Source: Segatella albensis DSM 11370 = JCM 12258
Lineage (GTDB): Bacteria; Bacteroidota; Bacteroidia; Bacteroidales; Bacteroidaceae
Assembly (NCBI RefSeq): GCF_000426565.1
Contig: NZ_AUFP01000007.1
Span: 90,956-154,955, forward strand
Direction of reading: 5' to 3'
Length of the DNA: 64,000 nt
The position numbers and the translations under genes are program-made. Numbering within the stretch: position 1 is the first letter of the stretch; every line of letters begins with the position of its first letter. Positions 8,074-16,980 of the stretch are shown in pieces. Below the pieces are notes generated by a model. That model did not search any database and was not told where the DNA came from. It saw only the letters and a list, made by a program, of their open reading frames with translations.

Positions 8074-9255
8074 ATGAAAGAATTAGCTCTAAAGTACGGA
8101 TGTAATCCAAACCAGAAGCCAGCTCGAATCTATATGGAGAACGGCGAACTTCCGGTTGAAGTTTTAAATGGTCGCCCTGGATATATCAATTTTCTGGACG
8201 CACTAAACAGTTGGCAGTTAGTAAAGGAACTGAAGGAGGCCACAGGTCTTCCTGCAGCAGCCAGTTTCAAGCATGTATCTCCTGCCGGTGCCGCAGTAGG
8301 ACTCCCTTTAAGCGACACGCTCAAGAAGATATATTTCGTCGATGACATCGATTTTGAACTAACTCCATTAGCAAGCGCATACGCTCGCGCACGTGGTGCT
8401 GATAGAATGTGCTCTTATGGTGATTTCTGCGCTCTAAGCGACACCTGCGACGAAGCTACAGCACGCCTTATCAAGCGAGAGGTAAGTGATGGTGTCATCG
8501 CTCCAGACTATACTCCAGAAGCACTCGAAATTCTCAAAAACAAGCGCAAGGGTACCTATAATGTTATCAAGATAGACCCTAACTATGTACCAGAGCCTGT
8601 AGAGCACAAACAGGTATATGGAATTACTTTCGAGCAAGGACGCAATGAAATCAAGCTCAACGATCCTAAGCTATTCGAAAATATTCCTACACAAAACAAG
8701 ACATTCAGCAAAGAAGCTATCCGTGATTTGATGATCAGTCTTATCACTCTGAAATATACTCAAAGTAACTCTGTATGTTACGTAAAAGACGGACAGGCGA
8801 TTGGTATCGGAGCTGGTCAACAGAGCCGTATCCACTGTACTCGTCTGGCAGGTAGCAAGGCCGATGAGTGGTGGTTACGTCAGTGTCCAAAGGTGATGAA
8901 CCTTCCTTTCAAACCAGGTATCCGACGCGCCGATCGTGATAACACCATCAATGTATATATCAGTGAAGAGTGGGAAGATGTATTGCGTGAAGGCACATGG
9001 CAACAGTTCTTCACAGAGAAGCCAGAGCCATTGACACGCGAAGAGAAAAAAGCATGGATTGCAAAGAATACAAATGTTGCCCTTGGCAGTGACGCATTCT
9101 TCCCATTCGGTGATAACATCGAACGCGCACATAAGAGTGGTGTAGAATATATTGCACAGGCAGGTGGCAGCATCCGCGATGATAATGTTATCGAAACCTG
9201 TGACAAATATGGCATCGCCATGGCATTCACTGGTGTTCGTTTGTTCCACCATTAA
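8074..9255 (+). CDS. Stand-alone AICAR transformylase (PurH C-terminal domain only)
   Basis: A 393-residue protein matching only the formyltransferase half of PurH. It has the KHVSPAGAAVG motif near residue 66 with the catalytic Lys-His pair, IGAGQQSRIHCTRLAG near residue 245, SDAFFPFGDNIERA near residue 345 and the end FTGVRLFHH. It transfers a formyl group from 10-formyl-THF to AICAR, the ninth step of purine synthesis. The IMP cyclohydrolase domain that normally comes first is absent, and the start is set by the promoter box at 8039, so this is not a truncation. IMP closure must be made by another gene outside the window. Confidence 0.9.
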   Translation: MKELALKYGCNPNQKPARIYMENGELPVEVLNGRPGYINFLDALNSWQLVKELKEATGLPAAASFKHVSPAGAAVGLPLSDTLKKIYFVDDIDFELTPLASAYARARGADRMCSYGDFCALSDTCDEATARLIKREVSDGVIAPDYTPEALEILKNKRKGTYNVIKIDPNYVPEPVEHKQVYGITFEQGRNEIKLNDPKLFENIPTQNKTFSKEAIRDLMISLITLKYTQSNSVCYVKDGQAIGIGAGQQSRIHCTRLAGSKADEWWLRQCPKVMNLPFKPGIRRADRDNTINVYISEEWEDVLREGTWQQFFTEKPEPLTREEKKAWIAKNTNVALGSDAFFPFGDNIERAHKSGVEYIAQAGGSIRDDNVIETCDKYGIAMAFTGVRLFHH

Positions 9256-9266
9256 TCTACTGTTAT

Positions 9267-9467
9267 ATGGCAGATGAATTTGATCAGATTCTTGAAGGCG
9301 GTATCGTCTTTAAAAGTGCCCCGAAAGGAGGCCCTAAAGAAGATAAGGTAAAGACCAAAGCCAAGAAGAAGAAGTACATTACGGGAGCGCACGGTAGCGG
9401 TTCTGCTCGACAAAAAGCAAAATATCGTCAGCAGAGAGCCAACCGAAAGTCTCAACGTAAGAAATAA
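9267..9467 (+). CDS. Small, highly basic hypothetical protein (66 aa)
   Basis: Not recognised. The first 25 residues are mixed and partly acidic (MADEFDQILEGGIVFKSAPK); the rest is very rich in Lys and Arg with AHGSGSARQKAKYRQQ, which suggests binding to RNA or DNA. There is no signal peptide or membrane segment. It starts 11 bases after the AICAR transformylase stop, so it is co-transcribed, and a long hairpin follows. Its frame and position between a real gene and a hairpin argue that it is coding; the function is unknown. Confidence 0.6.
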   Translation: MADEFDQILEGGIVFKSAPKGGPKEDKVKTKAKKKKYITGAHGSGSARQKAKYRQQRANRKSQRKK

Positions 9468-9482
9468 AATGTTTTCTAAAGG

Positions 9483-9519
9483 ACCTTTCTTTTTAAGCGT
9501 GCTTAAAAAGAAAGGTCTT
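9483..9519. terminator. Long perfect hairpin between convergent genes
   Basis: GACCTTTCTTTTTAAGC is followed after two bases by its exact reverse complement, a 17-bp inverted repeat. It lies between the 66-aa gene and the convergent M23 peptidase gene. A T-run outside the stem is missing, so it may be a bidirectional 3'-end stabiliser as much as a terminator. Confidence 0.6.
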
Positions 9520-9536
9520 AACATTATATGATATCA

Positions 9537-10718
9537 TTATTTTCCCTGTGCATAAAGATTGCGCTGAGAAGATAACTTGCCATTTACATTTAAAGTCAGT
9601 GTAGATTGCTGCAGAGATTTATTAGCATGATCAAATATCATAGCAGGATTTACTCGATGGCCTTTATAAAGCACCTCGAAATGCAAATGCTCCGTAGTAG
9701 CACGACCGGTACGACCAGTAAGTCCTATCACATCGCCAGCCTTTACCTTCTGTCCCACAGACACCAAATTTTTTGACTGATGTCCGTAAAGAGTTTCAAA
9801 ACCATAGGCATGCTTAATAACAACACATTTACCATATCCAAAATACCAACCAGAACGGGTAACAACGCCATCAAAAGCTGCCAAGATCTTATCACCAGCA
9901 CATGTCTTCACGTCAACACCAGAATGATTTCTACGCCCACCATAAGGACTAATCACATGACTACCAGCCAAAGGATATGCCCAATGTGACCGTTCTATAT
10001 TAGAAAGATTGAGCTTAAATGCTGCATCATTGTCACTAGCCACCTCATCAGAAGGATCAAGACTTGTAATCGTCCTACGTTTTACAGAAACAACAGCAGC
10101 CATAGCCTTTGATTTTTTCTCATCAGAAACAACAGATACACGAACATGACGACCTAACTTCTTACAAGTTAGAACTTGTTTACGAAGGCGATGACTATTT
10201 AAATCCAGAACAGTCTCAGGATTTATCTTGCCACCATTAATCATAATCGAGAAATCACAATAGGCCTTACCATTCTTTTCACCTACGATAGCAATAGTAT
10301 TACCCGATTTTACATGCTTTCCGACTTCAACAAGATTCTGTGCATTATTGGCATATACAGTCTCCAATCCATTATCATGGCGAATAACTATAACATTACC
10401 CATATTTCCAACTTTACAAGACAAGCGCACGACACCATCAAACATGGCTCTTACCGCGTCACCTTTAGATGTTGTTATCTCAACAATATGATTAGGTAGA
10501 AGTTTAGCTTTACCTACTGGTAAAGGAAAAGAATATTCACGTTCACTAAGAACGGCAAAATTAATATCAATAGTATTGCTTCGGTCGAATAATCCAGTCG
10601 TCGCAATACTAATCTGCTGCTGTTCAGCAGTAGAGAAATTGTCTTTAACGGGAGCAAAAGCTGATGTCGTCACGATGACAGCTGCCGCCACAAAGACCTG
10701 TCGCATTTTCATCTTCAT
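9537..10718 (-). CDS. M23 family murein peptidase with tandem LytM domains
   Basis: A secreted protein of about 393 residues; I start it at the ATG at 10718, just before the signal peptide (MRQVFVAAAVIVTTSAFA), though 10739 is also in frame. It has two LytM-like domains. The second, at about residues 250-370, keeps the zinc and catalytic motifs NHSGVD and HLHFE and should cut peptidoglycan cross-links. The first, at about 85-180, has the same strand pattern (FDGVVRLSCKVGNMGNVIVI) but lacks the histidines, so it is probably regulatory or wall-binding. The gene follows pgeF and may be co-transcribed with it. Confidence 0.85.
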   Translation of the reverse strand: MKMKMRQVFVAAAVIVTTSAFAPVKDNFSTAEQQQISIATTGLFDRSNTIDINFAVLSEREYSFPLPVGKAKLLPNHIVEITTSKGDAVRAMFDGVVRLSCKVGNMGNVIVIRHDNGLETVYANNAQNLVEVGKHVKSGNTIAIVGEKNGKAYCDFSIMINGGKINPETVLDLNSHRLRKQVLTCKKLGRHVRVSVVSDEKKSKAMAAVVSVKRRTITSLDPSDEVASDNDAAFKLNLSNIERSHWAYPLAGSHVISPYGGRRNHSGVDVKTCAGDKILAAFDGVVTRSGWYFGYGKCVVIKHAYGFETLYGHQSKNLVSVGQKVKAGDVIGLTGRTGRATTEHLHFEVLYKGHRVNPAMIFDHANKSLQQSTLTLNVNGKLSSQRNLYAQGK

Positions 10719-10784
10719 TTTCGCAAAAGGTTTTAACATTAGAGGTTAAACATAACGAAGTAAATAATCTTCGCACAACATTTA

Positions 10785-11564
10785 TTATTTCAAGAGTATA
10801 CCGGTGAAAATTCTACCCGATTCCTTTCCCAAGCGTCGAGCAGAAAAGAATTCTTCCGGCTGAGAATATGTACATATACCTGACATGTAAATATTTGCGG
10901 GAATAACCCCTGCACATTCAAGTTGAATTCGATTACATTCAGGCAAATCAATATGCCATTTATTATACATTTTCGCAATTCTGCTCATATCAAAACCAGC
11001 ATGAGCGAATTCATCATACACTTCCTGTCCCACCTCAAAAGCATATAACGAAATACCAGGTCCGATAACAGCTTTTATATCTTTAGGATCAGTCTGATAA
11101 CCATACTGCATTTCCACAACAGCCTTTTCTACGATACGAGCAACAGTACCTCGCCATCCTGCATGAACAGCTGCAGCAGCATGATGTTTTTCATCATATA
11201 ATAGTACTGGGATACAATCTGCTGTTGATACCCCAACACATACACCTAATTCGTTTGTCATCACGCAATCCACACCTTCAAGAAGCATCTTGCGCGCATT
11301 CACCGGCAATTGAAAGTAATTTCCGGTAATCATTCGGCACACAGTATCATGAGTTTGATGAGACTGAATAATATGATCCTCATCCACTCCCAGTACCTGT
11401 GCCAAAGATCTACGATTTGCTACGATGCATGACAAATCATCGCCACAAAAACAGTTAATATTGAATTCACCGTAACTACCACTACTCTCCCCACCCTTAC
11501 GTGTCGTCGAGAATGCCGTTACAGCATTTCCTAAGTCAAAATATTTTAAAACCGGTTTCGTCAT
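10785..11564 (-). CDS. pgeF: Laccase-domain purine nucleoside phosphorylase-like protein (YfiH/PgeF)
   Basis: A 259-residue cytoplasmic protein of the multicopper-oxidase-like YfiH family. It has the family's metal-binding residues: a histidine in HQTHDTVCR near residue 65, Cys in STADCIPVLLYD near 117 and His in HAGWRGTV near 135. Members have been linked to purine nucleoside phosphorylase/adenosine deaminase activity and, in E. coli, to peptidoglycan editing. I start at 11564, 13 bases after the obg stop; an ATG at 11585 would overlap obg by 8 bases. It belongs to the hpt-adk-obg group, which fits a purine link. Confidence 0.88.
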   Translation of the reverse strand: MTKPVLKYFDLGNAVTAFSTTRKGGESSGSYGEFNINCFCGDDLSCIVANRRSLAQVLGVDEDHIIQSHQTHDTVCRMITGNYFQLPVNARKMLLEGVDCVMTNELGVCVGVSTADCIPVLLYDEKHHAAAAVHAGWRGTVARIVEKAVVEMQYGYQTDPKDIKAVIGPGISLYAFEVGQEVYDEFAHAGFDMSRIAKMYNKWHIDLPECNRIQLECAGVIPANIYMSGICTYSQPEEFFSARRLGKESGRIFTGILLK

Positions 11565-11577
11565 AAAGCCATGTCGA

Positions 11578-12762
11578 TTACTCATCCGTATCGACATCTT
11601 CATATTCGAAGTCTTCCAAGTCGTCAGCATCTTCGATATCATCATCATCGAGATACTCAATATCATCATCTTCACCTTCTGCATGAAGTTCGGCTTGGAA
11701 ATTATTCATATCTTTATCACGATGTACGAGGGTGTCTTCAGATGTAATCTCCTGAAGTTTATTACTCTCGCTATTCAACTCTCTCCATAAAACATCTTTC
11801 AGTTCATCGATGCCCTTACCCGTTACAGAAGAAATAAATACAACAGGAAGATCATCCGGGAGAGTTTCCTGAAGCATCTCGATCAGCTCTTCATCCAGCA
11901 AATCACTCTTTGTGACAGCAAGCACACGATGCTTGTCAAGCATTTCCGGATTAAATTGCTTCAGTTCATTCAACAGCACCTCATAATCGTGCTTAATATC
12001 ATCGGTATCACCCGGCACCATAAAAAGCAACAGAGAGTTGCGTTCGATATGACGCAGGAATCTAAGTCCAAGACCTTTACCCTCACTGGCACCTTCGATG
12101 ATACCCGGGATATCAGCCATTACGAAAGACTTATTATCATGATAACCAACAATACCGAGTGATGGTTCCAACGTAGTAAATGGATAATTGGCGATCTTTG
12201 GACGAGCACTCGACACTGAAGAAAGCAATGTAGACTTACCAGCATTAGGGAATCCTACCAAACCCACATCAGCCAACAACTTCAACTCGAGGATGATCGT
12301 CATCTCTTCCATTGGTTCTCCTGGTTGTGCATATCGAGGAGCCTGGTTTGTAGAAGTACGGAACTGGAAGTTTCCTAAACCGCCACGACCACCTTTCAGT
12401 AAGAGCACCTCTTGTCCATCGTAGGTCACATCACATACATACTTACCCGTTTCGGCATTATAAACCACGGTACCACACGGTACATCAATATAAACATCCT
12501 TACCGTTGGTACCATGGCATTTATCACGTCCGCCATTACCGCCATGCTCGGCATACACGTGACGTTGATATTTCAAATGCAGCAATGTCCAATAATTATG
12601 GTTGCCGCGAAGATAAATGCTGCCTCCATGACCGCCATCGCCACCATCAGGACCACCGTTTGGTTGATACTTCACGTGGCGAAGGTGCATAGAGCCCCGG
12701 CCACCCTTACCAGAGCGGCAGTAGATTTTAACGTAATCGACGAAATTGGATTCAACAGCCAT
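11578..12762 (-). CDS. obg: Obg/CgtA GTPase
   Basis: A 394-residue ribosome-assembly GTPase. The N-terminal Obg domain (about 1-158) is glycine-rich ([18 protein letters not shown]). The G domain follows, with GFPNAGKST near residue 168, DIPG near 213, TKSD near 284 and SSVTGKG near 310. The last 50 residues are an unusual strongly acidic tail rich in Asp/Glu in place of a folded OCT domain. It helps mature the 50S subunit and responds to GTP/ppGpp levels. It lies 28 bases after adk and just before pgeF. Confidence 0.96.
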   Translation of the reverse strand: MAVESNFVDYVKIYCRSGKGGRGSMHLRHVKYQPNGGPDGGDGGHGGSIYLRGNHNYWTLLHLKYQRHVYAEHGGNGGRDKCHGTNGKDVYIDVPCGTVVYNAETGKYVCDVTYDGQEVLLLKGGRGGLGNFQFRTSTNQAPRYAQPGEPMEEMTIILELKLLADVGLVGFPNAGKSTLLSSVSSARPKIANYPFTTLEPSLGIVGYHDNKSFVMADIPGIIEGASEGKGLGLRFLRHIERNSLLLFMVPGDTDDIKHDYEVLLNELKQFNPEMLDKHRVLAVTKSDLLDEELIEMLQETLPDDLPVVFISSVTGKGIDELKDVLWRELNSESNKLQEITSEDTLVHRDKDMNNFQAELHAEGEDDDIEYLDDDDIEDADDLEDFEYEDVDTDE

Positions 12763-12790
12763 ATATCAAATTTAAATAGTTCGAAATTAA

Positions 12791-13369
12791 TTAATCAGCA
12801 AGTGCATCAATAACCTGGCAGATACGACCAAAGATATCGTCTACAGTGCCAAGACCTTCTACATGATGATGAATACCTTCTTTCTCATACCAGTCGATCA
12901 AAGGTGAAGTCTGTGTATGATAAACGTTAAGACGCTTCTTAATAGTCTCTTCGTTATCATCGCTACGACCACTTTCCTTACCACGATTGATAAGACGAGT
13001 CATCAATTCATCCTCTGGCACAGCAAGTTCAATCATTGCAGCCACCTTGTGACCACGCTCTGCTAACATCTTCTTAAGAGCCTCAGCTTGTGGGATAGTA
13101 CGAGGGAAACCATCAAAGATTACACCCTTATGTTCTTTGCCAAATGTATCATATACGCTTGCAAGGATGTCTACCATCAATGCATCAGGAATCAACTGAC
13201 CATTGTCAATATAACCTTTAGCAGTCTTGCCTAATTCTGTACCATTCTTAATCTCATTACGGAGCACGTCTCCTGTAGAGATATGACCGAAGCCATACTT
13301 TTCGATCATCTTGTCGCTCTGTGTACCTTTACCAGCACCTGGAGCACCGAAAATTACAATATTCTTCAT
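12791..13369 (-). CDS. adk: Adenylate kinase
   Basis: A 192-residue cytoplasmic enzyme that interconverts ATP + AMP and 2 ADP. The P-loop is GAPGAGKGT at residues 8-16, and the signature VIFDGFPRTIPQAEAL is present near residue 85. The LID is the short form without zinc cysteines, which explains the length. In many bacteria adk sits between secY and map; here it has moved next to hpt and obg, 27 bases after hpt, making a small nucleotide-metabolism operon. Confidence 0.97.
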   Translation of the reverse strand: MKNIVIFGAPGAGKGTQSDKMIEKYGFGHISTGDVLRNEIKNGTELGKTAKGYIDNGQLIPDALMVDILASVYDTFGKEHKGVIFDGFPRTIPQAEALKKMLAERGHKVAAMIELAVPEDELMTRLINRGKESGRSDDNEETIKKRLNVYHTQTSPLIDWYEKEGIHHHVEGLGTVDDIFGRICQVIDALAD

Positions 13370-13396
13370 TATTATTTTAGATAAGTGTAAATTTGC

Positions 13397-13936
13397 TTAA
13401 TCTTCATCAAGTACATAGATATCACGAAGATTTCTACCTTGCTGATCATAATCAAGACCATAACCTACGATAAAGTCATTAGGTATCTCCATCGCCGCAT
13501 ACTCTATATTCAATGGAACCTGAAGTTTTCCAGGCTTAAGCAGCAATGTGCAGATATGAATAGACTTTGGGTTACGAGTACCTAGGCTCTCTACCATACG
13601 TTTCATTGTGAAACCGGTATCAACGATATCTTCTACGATAACGACAGTACGACCTGCCAGATCTTCGTTCAATCCGATTACTTCCTTAATCTTACCCGTT
13701 GAAGTTGTACCTTGATAAGAGGCAAGCTTAACAAACGAGATTTCACAAGGAATCGTAATATTGCGCATCAAATCAGCTGCAAAGATAAAAGAACCATTGA
13801 GAACAGCAAGAAGCAATGGGTTCTTACCATCCATGTCTTTATTAATCTTCTCGGCTACTGCTTTTACGCGCTCTTGAATATCAGACTCCGGAATGAATGT
13901 CTTAAAGGTTTTGTCCTTGATTTTAACTTTGCTCAT
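13397..13936 (-). CDS. hpt: Hypoxanthine phosphoribosyltransferase
   Basis: A 179-residue purine-salvage enzyme. The PRPP-binding motif VVIVEDIVDTGFTM lies near residue 100, an LNGSFIFAADLMR loop comes before it, and the C-terminal part has FIVGYGLDYDQQGRNL as in bacterial HPRTs. It makes IMP or GMP from hypoxanthine or guanine and PRPP. I chose the ATG at 13936 (MSKVKIKDKTF); the long in-frame extension upstream is AT-rich spacer and would run past the -7 box at 13960-13967. Confidence 0.94.
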   Translation of the reverse strand: MSKVKIKDKTFKTFIPESDIQERVKAVAEKINKDMDGKNPLLLAVLNGSFIFAADLMRNITIPCEISFVKLASYQGTTSTGKIKEVIGLNEDLAGRTVVIVEDIVDTGFTMKRMVESLGTRNPKSIHICTLLLKPGKLQVPLNIEYAAMEIPNDFIVGYGLDYDQQGRNLRDIYVLDED

Positions 13937-13959
13937 GATGTGATAAAATATATTTGGTG

Positions 13960-13967
13960 CAAAATTA
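13960..13967 (-). promoter_or_regulatory. -7 promoter box of the hpt-adk-obg-pgeF operon
   Basis: Reads TAATTTTG on the minus strand, 24 bases before the hpt ATG. It shares the 90-base divergent region with the nnr promoter. Confidence 0.55.
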
Positions 13968-14011
13968 CTAAAAATATACCAAACGATGGGCAAAGATTTG
14001 AGTAAATTTCG

Positions 14012-14019
14012 TATTTTTG
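14012..14019 (+). promoter_or_regulatory. -7 promoter box of the NAD(P)H-hydrate repair gene
   Basis: TATTTTTG matches TAnnTTTG and ends only 7 bases before the ATG at 14027, so the transcript would have almost no 5' leader. Confidence 0.5.
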
Positions 14020-14026
14020 CACTCAT

Positions 14027-15544
14027 ATGAAGATTTTTACTAGTGCTCAGATTCATGAGCTTGACAAATATACTATAGAACACGAGCCTATCTCTTCCAT
14101 CGATCTGATGGAAAGAGCAGCAAAAGCTTTATCCCGTGCTATAGAGGAGGAATGGACCAACCGCACACCTATTGTCGTGTTCGCGGGTCCTGGAAACAAT
14201 GGTGGCGATGCTTTGGCAATTAGCAGAATATTGGCCGAGGACGGATATTCGGTCAGTGTTTTTCTTTTCAATGTGTTGAATCACCTTTCGGAGGATTGTG
14301 CTGCCAACAAGCAACGCCTCATTGATGGGAAAAAGGTAAAATCATTTACAGAAATCACATTAAACTTCGATCCACCTGAGCTCACCACTGACACGTTAGT
14401 CATCGACGGTCTCTTTGGTAGTGGCCTCAACAAGCCTCTAGCAGGTGGATTCGCAGCAATGGTAAAATATATCAACCAAAGTTCCGCACAGGTTGTAAGC
14501 ATTGACATTCCATCGGGATTGATGTGCGAAGATAACACATACAACATTCACCAGAATATCATTCATGCTGACCTGACTCTCACTTTGCAGCAAAAGAAGT
14601 TATCGATGTTGCTGGCAGATAATCAAGCATATATCGGAAGGTTAAAAGTCCTAGACATTCGTCTTTCACCAACTTACATCTCTGCTACCGACAGTCAGTA
14701 TCGCATTCTTGAAGAAAGCGACATCCGTTCCCGAATACTTAACCGAAATGACTTTGCACACAAGGGTTCCATGGGGTCGGCATTAATTATTGCTGGTAGC
14801 TACGGGATGGCGGGAGCTGCTGTACTTTGTACAAAAGCTTGCTTGCGAAGTGGAGCAGGAAAGGTATATACACATACCCCACGCCGCAACTACGACATCA
14901 TGCAGATTTCTGTTCCCGAAGCTATATTACAAACTGATCACGAAGAAACTTATTTCTCAGAAACGGTAGATACAGAGGCTTATAATGCCATGGCAATAGG
15001 TCCAGGACTTGGTATGCAGGAAAATACTGCTATCACGCTTATTTCACAGATTCGTAGAGCTACATGTCCTATGGTCATCGATGCTGACGCCATCAACATA
15101 TTAGGCAATCATCGTGCATGGATACAACAGTTGCCTAAAGACATCATCCTTACTCCGCATCCTAAAGAATTTGACCGACTTGCGGGGGCCACAAGCAATG
15201 GATGCTACGACAGACTGCACCGAGCACAACAGATGGCTGAGCATCTACAGGCATATATTATCCTGAAAGGTCACTATTCTGCCCTCTGTATGCCTGATGG
15301 GCATATCGAATTCAACCCAACAGGAAATAGCGGAATGGCAACAGCAGGAAGTGGAGACGTGCTCACGGGTATCATCACAGCCTTACTGGCACGAGGATAT
15401 AGCGAAGCTGATGCATGTAGAGTAGGTATGTATCTACATGGACTTGCCGGTGATTTAGCAGCGAAAGACCTCGGTAAGGAAAGCCTTATCGCTAGCGATA
15501 TCATAGCATATTTACCACAAGCTTTTCTCAGGGTGAATGAATAA
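14027..15544 (+). CDS. nnr: Bifunctional NAD(P)H-hydrate epimerase/ADP-dependent dehydratase
   Basis: A 505-residue fusion that repairs damaged NADH and NADPH. Residues 1-215 are the YjeF_N epimerase domain (FAGPGNNGGDALAISRIL near residue 50, IDGLFGSGLNKP near 127). Residues 235-500 are the ribokinase-like dehydratase domain, with AGSYGMAGAAVL near 257, LTPHPKEFDRL near 380 and the anion-hole motif NSGMATAGSGDVLTG near 438. The fused form is the usual bacterial one. It is a single gene divergent from hpt, with a strong terminator behind it. Confidence 0.95.
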   Translation: MKIFTSAQIHELDKYTIEHEPISSIDLMERAAKALSRAIEEEWTNRTPIVVFAGPGNNGGDALAISRILAEDGYSVSVFLFNVLNHLSEDCAANKQRLIDGKKVKSFTEITLNFDPPELTTDTLVIDGLFGSGLNKPLAGGFAAMVKYINQSSAQVVSIDIPSGLMCEDNTYNIHQNIIHADLTLTLQQKKLSMLLADNQAYIGRLKVLDIRLSPTYISATDSQYRILEESDIRSRILNRNDFAHKGSMGSALIIAGSYGMAGAAVLCTKACLRSGAGKVYTHTPRRNYDIMQISVPEAILQTDHEETYFSETVDTEAYNAMAIGPGLGMQENTAITLISQIRRATCPMVIDADAINILGNHRAWIQQLPKDIILTPHPKEFDRLAGATSNGCYDRLHRAQQMAEHLQAYIILKGHYSALCMPDGHIEFNPTGNSGMATAGSGDVLTGIITALLARGYSEADACRVGMYLHGLAGDLAAKDLGKESLIASDIIAYLPQAFLRVNE

Positions 15545-15577
15545 ATTGCCCTGCCCCCGATAAAGCCTATATTATAA

Positions 15578-15625
15578 TAAGTCTAAGACAAGATTCTTTT
15601 AAAGAAATGTCTTAGACTTTTTATT
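15578..15625 (+). terminator. Rho-independent terminator of nnr
   Basis: AAGTCTAAGACA pairs with TGTCTTAGACTT, followed by TTTATTAT. It lies 35 bases after the nnr stop. Confidence 0.8.
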
Positions 15626-15639
15626 ATAGAAAAAAAATA

Positions 15640-15673
15640 AAAGGCAGAAACGATTTACATCATTTCTGCCTTT
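15640..15673 (-). terminator. Rho-independent terminator of fba (bidirectional)
   Basis: AAAGGCAGAAA pairs with TTTCTGCCTTT across a 12-base loop, with A- and T-rich flanks on both sides. On the minus strand it lies about 55 bases after the fba stop. Confidence 0.8.
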
Positions 15674-15726
15674 CTTTTTATTTATCCTCAACGTGAATTA
15701 TCACGTCATGACATAATCTAAAACAA

Positions 15727-16740
15727 TTAGTCGAGGTTAGCAAGCTTGTTGTCTGAACCAAGAACGTCAACGATCTTGTGCTTGTACATATCTGTCATGT
15801 ACTGACGAGCTACCTTACCATACTGACGTGGGTCGAAGTAATCTGGGTGCTGAGCCAAAGTCTCACGAACACCAGCTGTGTAAGCCAGACGAGAGTCAGA
15901 GTCGATATTGATCTTGCAAACTGCGCTCTTAGAAGCCTGACGAAGCTGATCCTCAGGGATACCAATAGCGTTAGGCAACTTACCACCGAACTTGTTGATA
16001 ATCTCAACATACTCCTGAGGAACAGAAGAAGAACCGTGAAGAACGATAGGGAAACCAGGAAGCTTCTTCTCGATCTCAGCAAGAACATCGAATGCCAATG
16101 GAGGAGGAACGAGCTTACCAGTCTTAGGATCCTTAGTACACTGCTCTGGAGTGAACTTGTAAGCACCGTGAGAAGTACCGATAGAGATAGCAAGGCTATC
16201 GCAACCTGTACGAGTAGCGAAGTCGATTACTTCCTCTGGCTTTGTGTAGTGGCTCTCAGCAGCAACTACTTCATCCTCAACACCAGCGAGGACACCAAGC
16301 TCAGCCTCAACTGTTACATCGTGAGCGTGAGCATATTCTACTACCTTCTTTGTCAATGCGATATTCTCCTCATAAGGAAGTGCAGAACCATCGATCATTA
16401 CAGAAGAGAAGCCCATATCTACACAACTCTTGCAGAGCTCGAAGCTATCTCCGTGATCAAGGTGAAGTACAATTTCAGGAGCCTTGCAACCAAGTTCCTT
16501 AGCATACTCTACAGCACCCTCTGCCATGTAGCGAAGAAGTGTAGCGTTAGCATAATTACGTGCACCCTTAGAAACCTGAAGGATTACAGGTGACTTCAAT
16601 TCTGAAGAAGCTGCGATAATAGCCTGAAGCTGCTCCAAGTTATTGAAGTTGAATGCAGGGATTGCATAACCACCGTTTACGGCTCTCTTGAACATCTCGC
16701 GTGTATTTACGAGACCTAATTCTTTGTAACTAACTGCCAT
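15727..16740 (-). CDS. fba: Class II fructose-1,6-bisphosphate aldolase
   Basis: A 337-residue zinc-dependent aldolase of glycolysis and gluconeogenesis. Seen are the LHLDHGDSFELC segment near residue 92 with the zinc-binding His and catalytic Asp, MIDGSALPYEENI near 120, SIGTSHGAYKF near 185, VLHGSSSVP near 228 and the DSDSRLAYTAGVRE stretch of the class IIB type near 280. Codon use is that of a highly expressed gene. It stands alone with a textbook promoter and its own terminator. Confidence 0.96.
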   Translation of the reverse strand: MAVSYKELGLVNTREMFKRAVNGGYAIPAFNFNNLEQLQAIIAASSELKSPVILQVSKGARNYANATLLRYMAEGAVEYAKELGCKAPEIVLHLDHGDSFELCKSCVDMGFSSVMIDGSALPYEENIALTKKVVEYAHAHDVTVEAELGVLAGVEDEVVAAESHYTKPEEVIDFATRTGCDSLAISIGTSHGAYKFTPEQCTKDPKTGKLVPPPLAFDVLAEIEKKLPGFPIVLHGSSSVPQEYVEIINKFGGKLPNAIGIPEDQLRQASKSAVCKINIDSDSRLAYTAGVRETLAQHPDYFDPRQYGKVARQYMTDMYKHKIVDVLGSDNKLANLD

Positions 16741-16791
16741 AATTTTGTTATATTTAAAAAATGAATAGTCTTGTTTAAACTAAACCGATTG

Positions 16792-16822
16792 CAAATTTAA
16801 CATATTATTTTCGGTTGACAAA
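16792..16822 (-). promoter_or_regulatory. Promoter of fba (-33/-7)
   Basis: On the minus strand TTTG (16819-16822) and TAAATTTG (16792-16799) are spaced by 19 bases, an ideal Bacteroidota sigma-ABfr promoter. It gives a leader of about 48 bases. Confidence 0.75.
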
Positions 16823-16980
16823 AATATCATTGTTTTTTAATGTTGCAATCAAGTTAAAATGGTTAATTATCCTTTAAATAAGATGTAATTCTTTAGATTT
16901 TGCAAACTGCGTCTTACAAATCTATAGTTTTGTTTGTTTCTTCATTCTATTCTCTTGCAAATTCTGTATGCGCTCTTATT

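Noticed and set aside
15778..16593. A 271-codon open frame on the plus strand opposite fba
   Set aside because: It is the antisense shadow of a highly expressed aldolase gene with strong codon bias; the product is low-complexity, with no family features.
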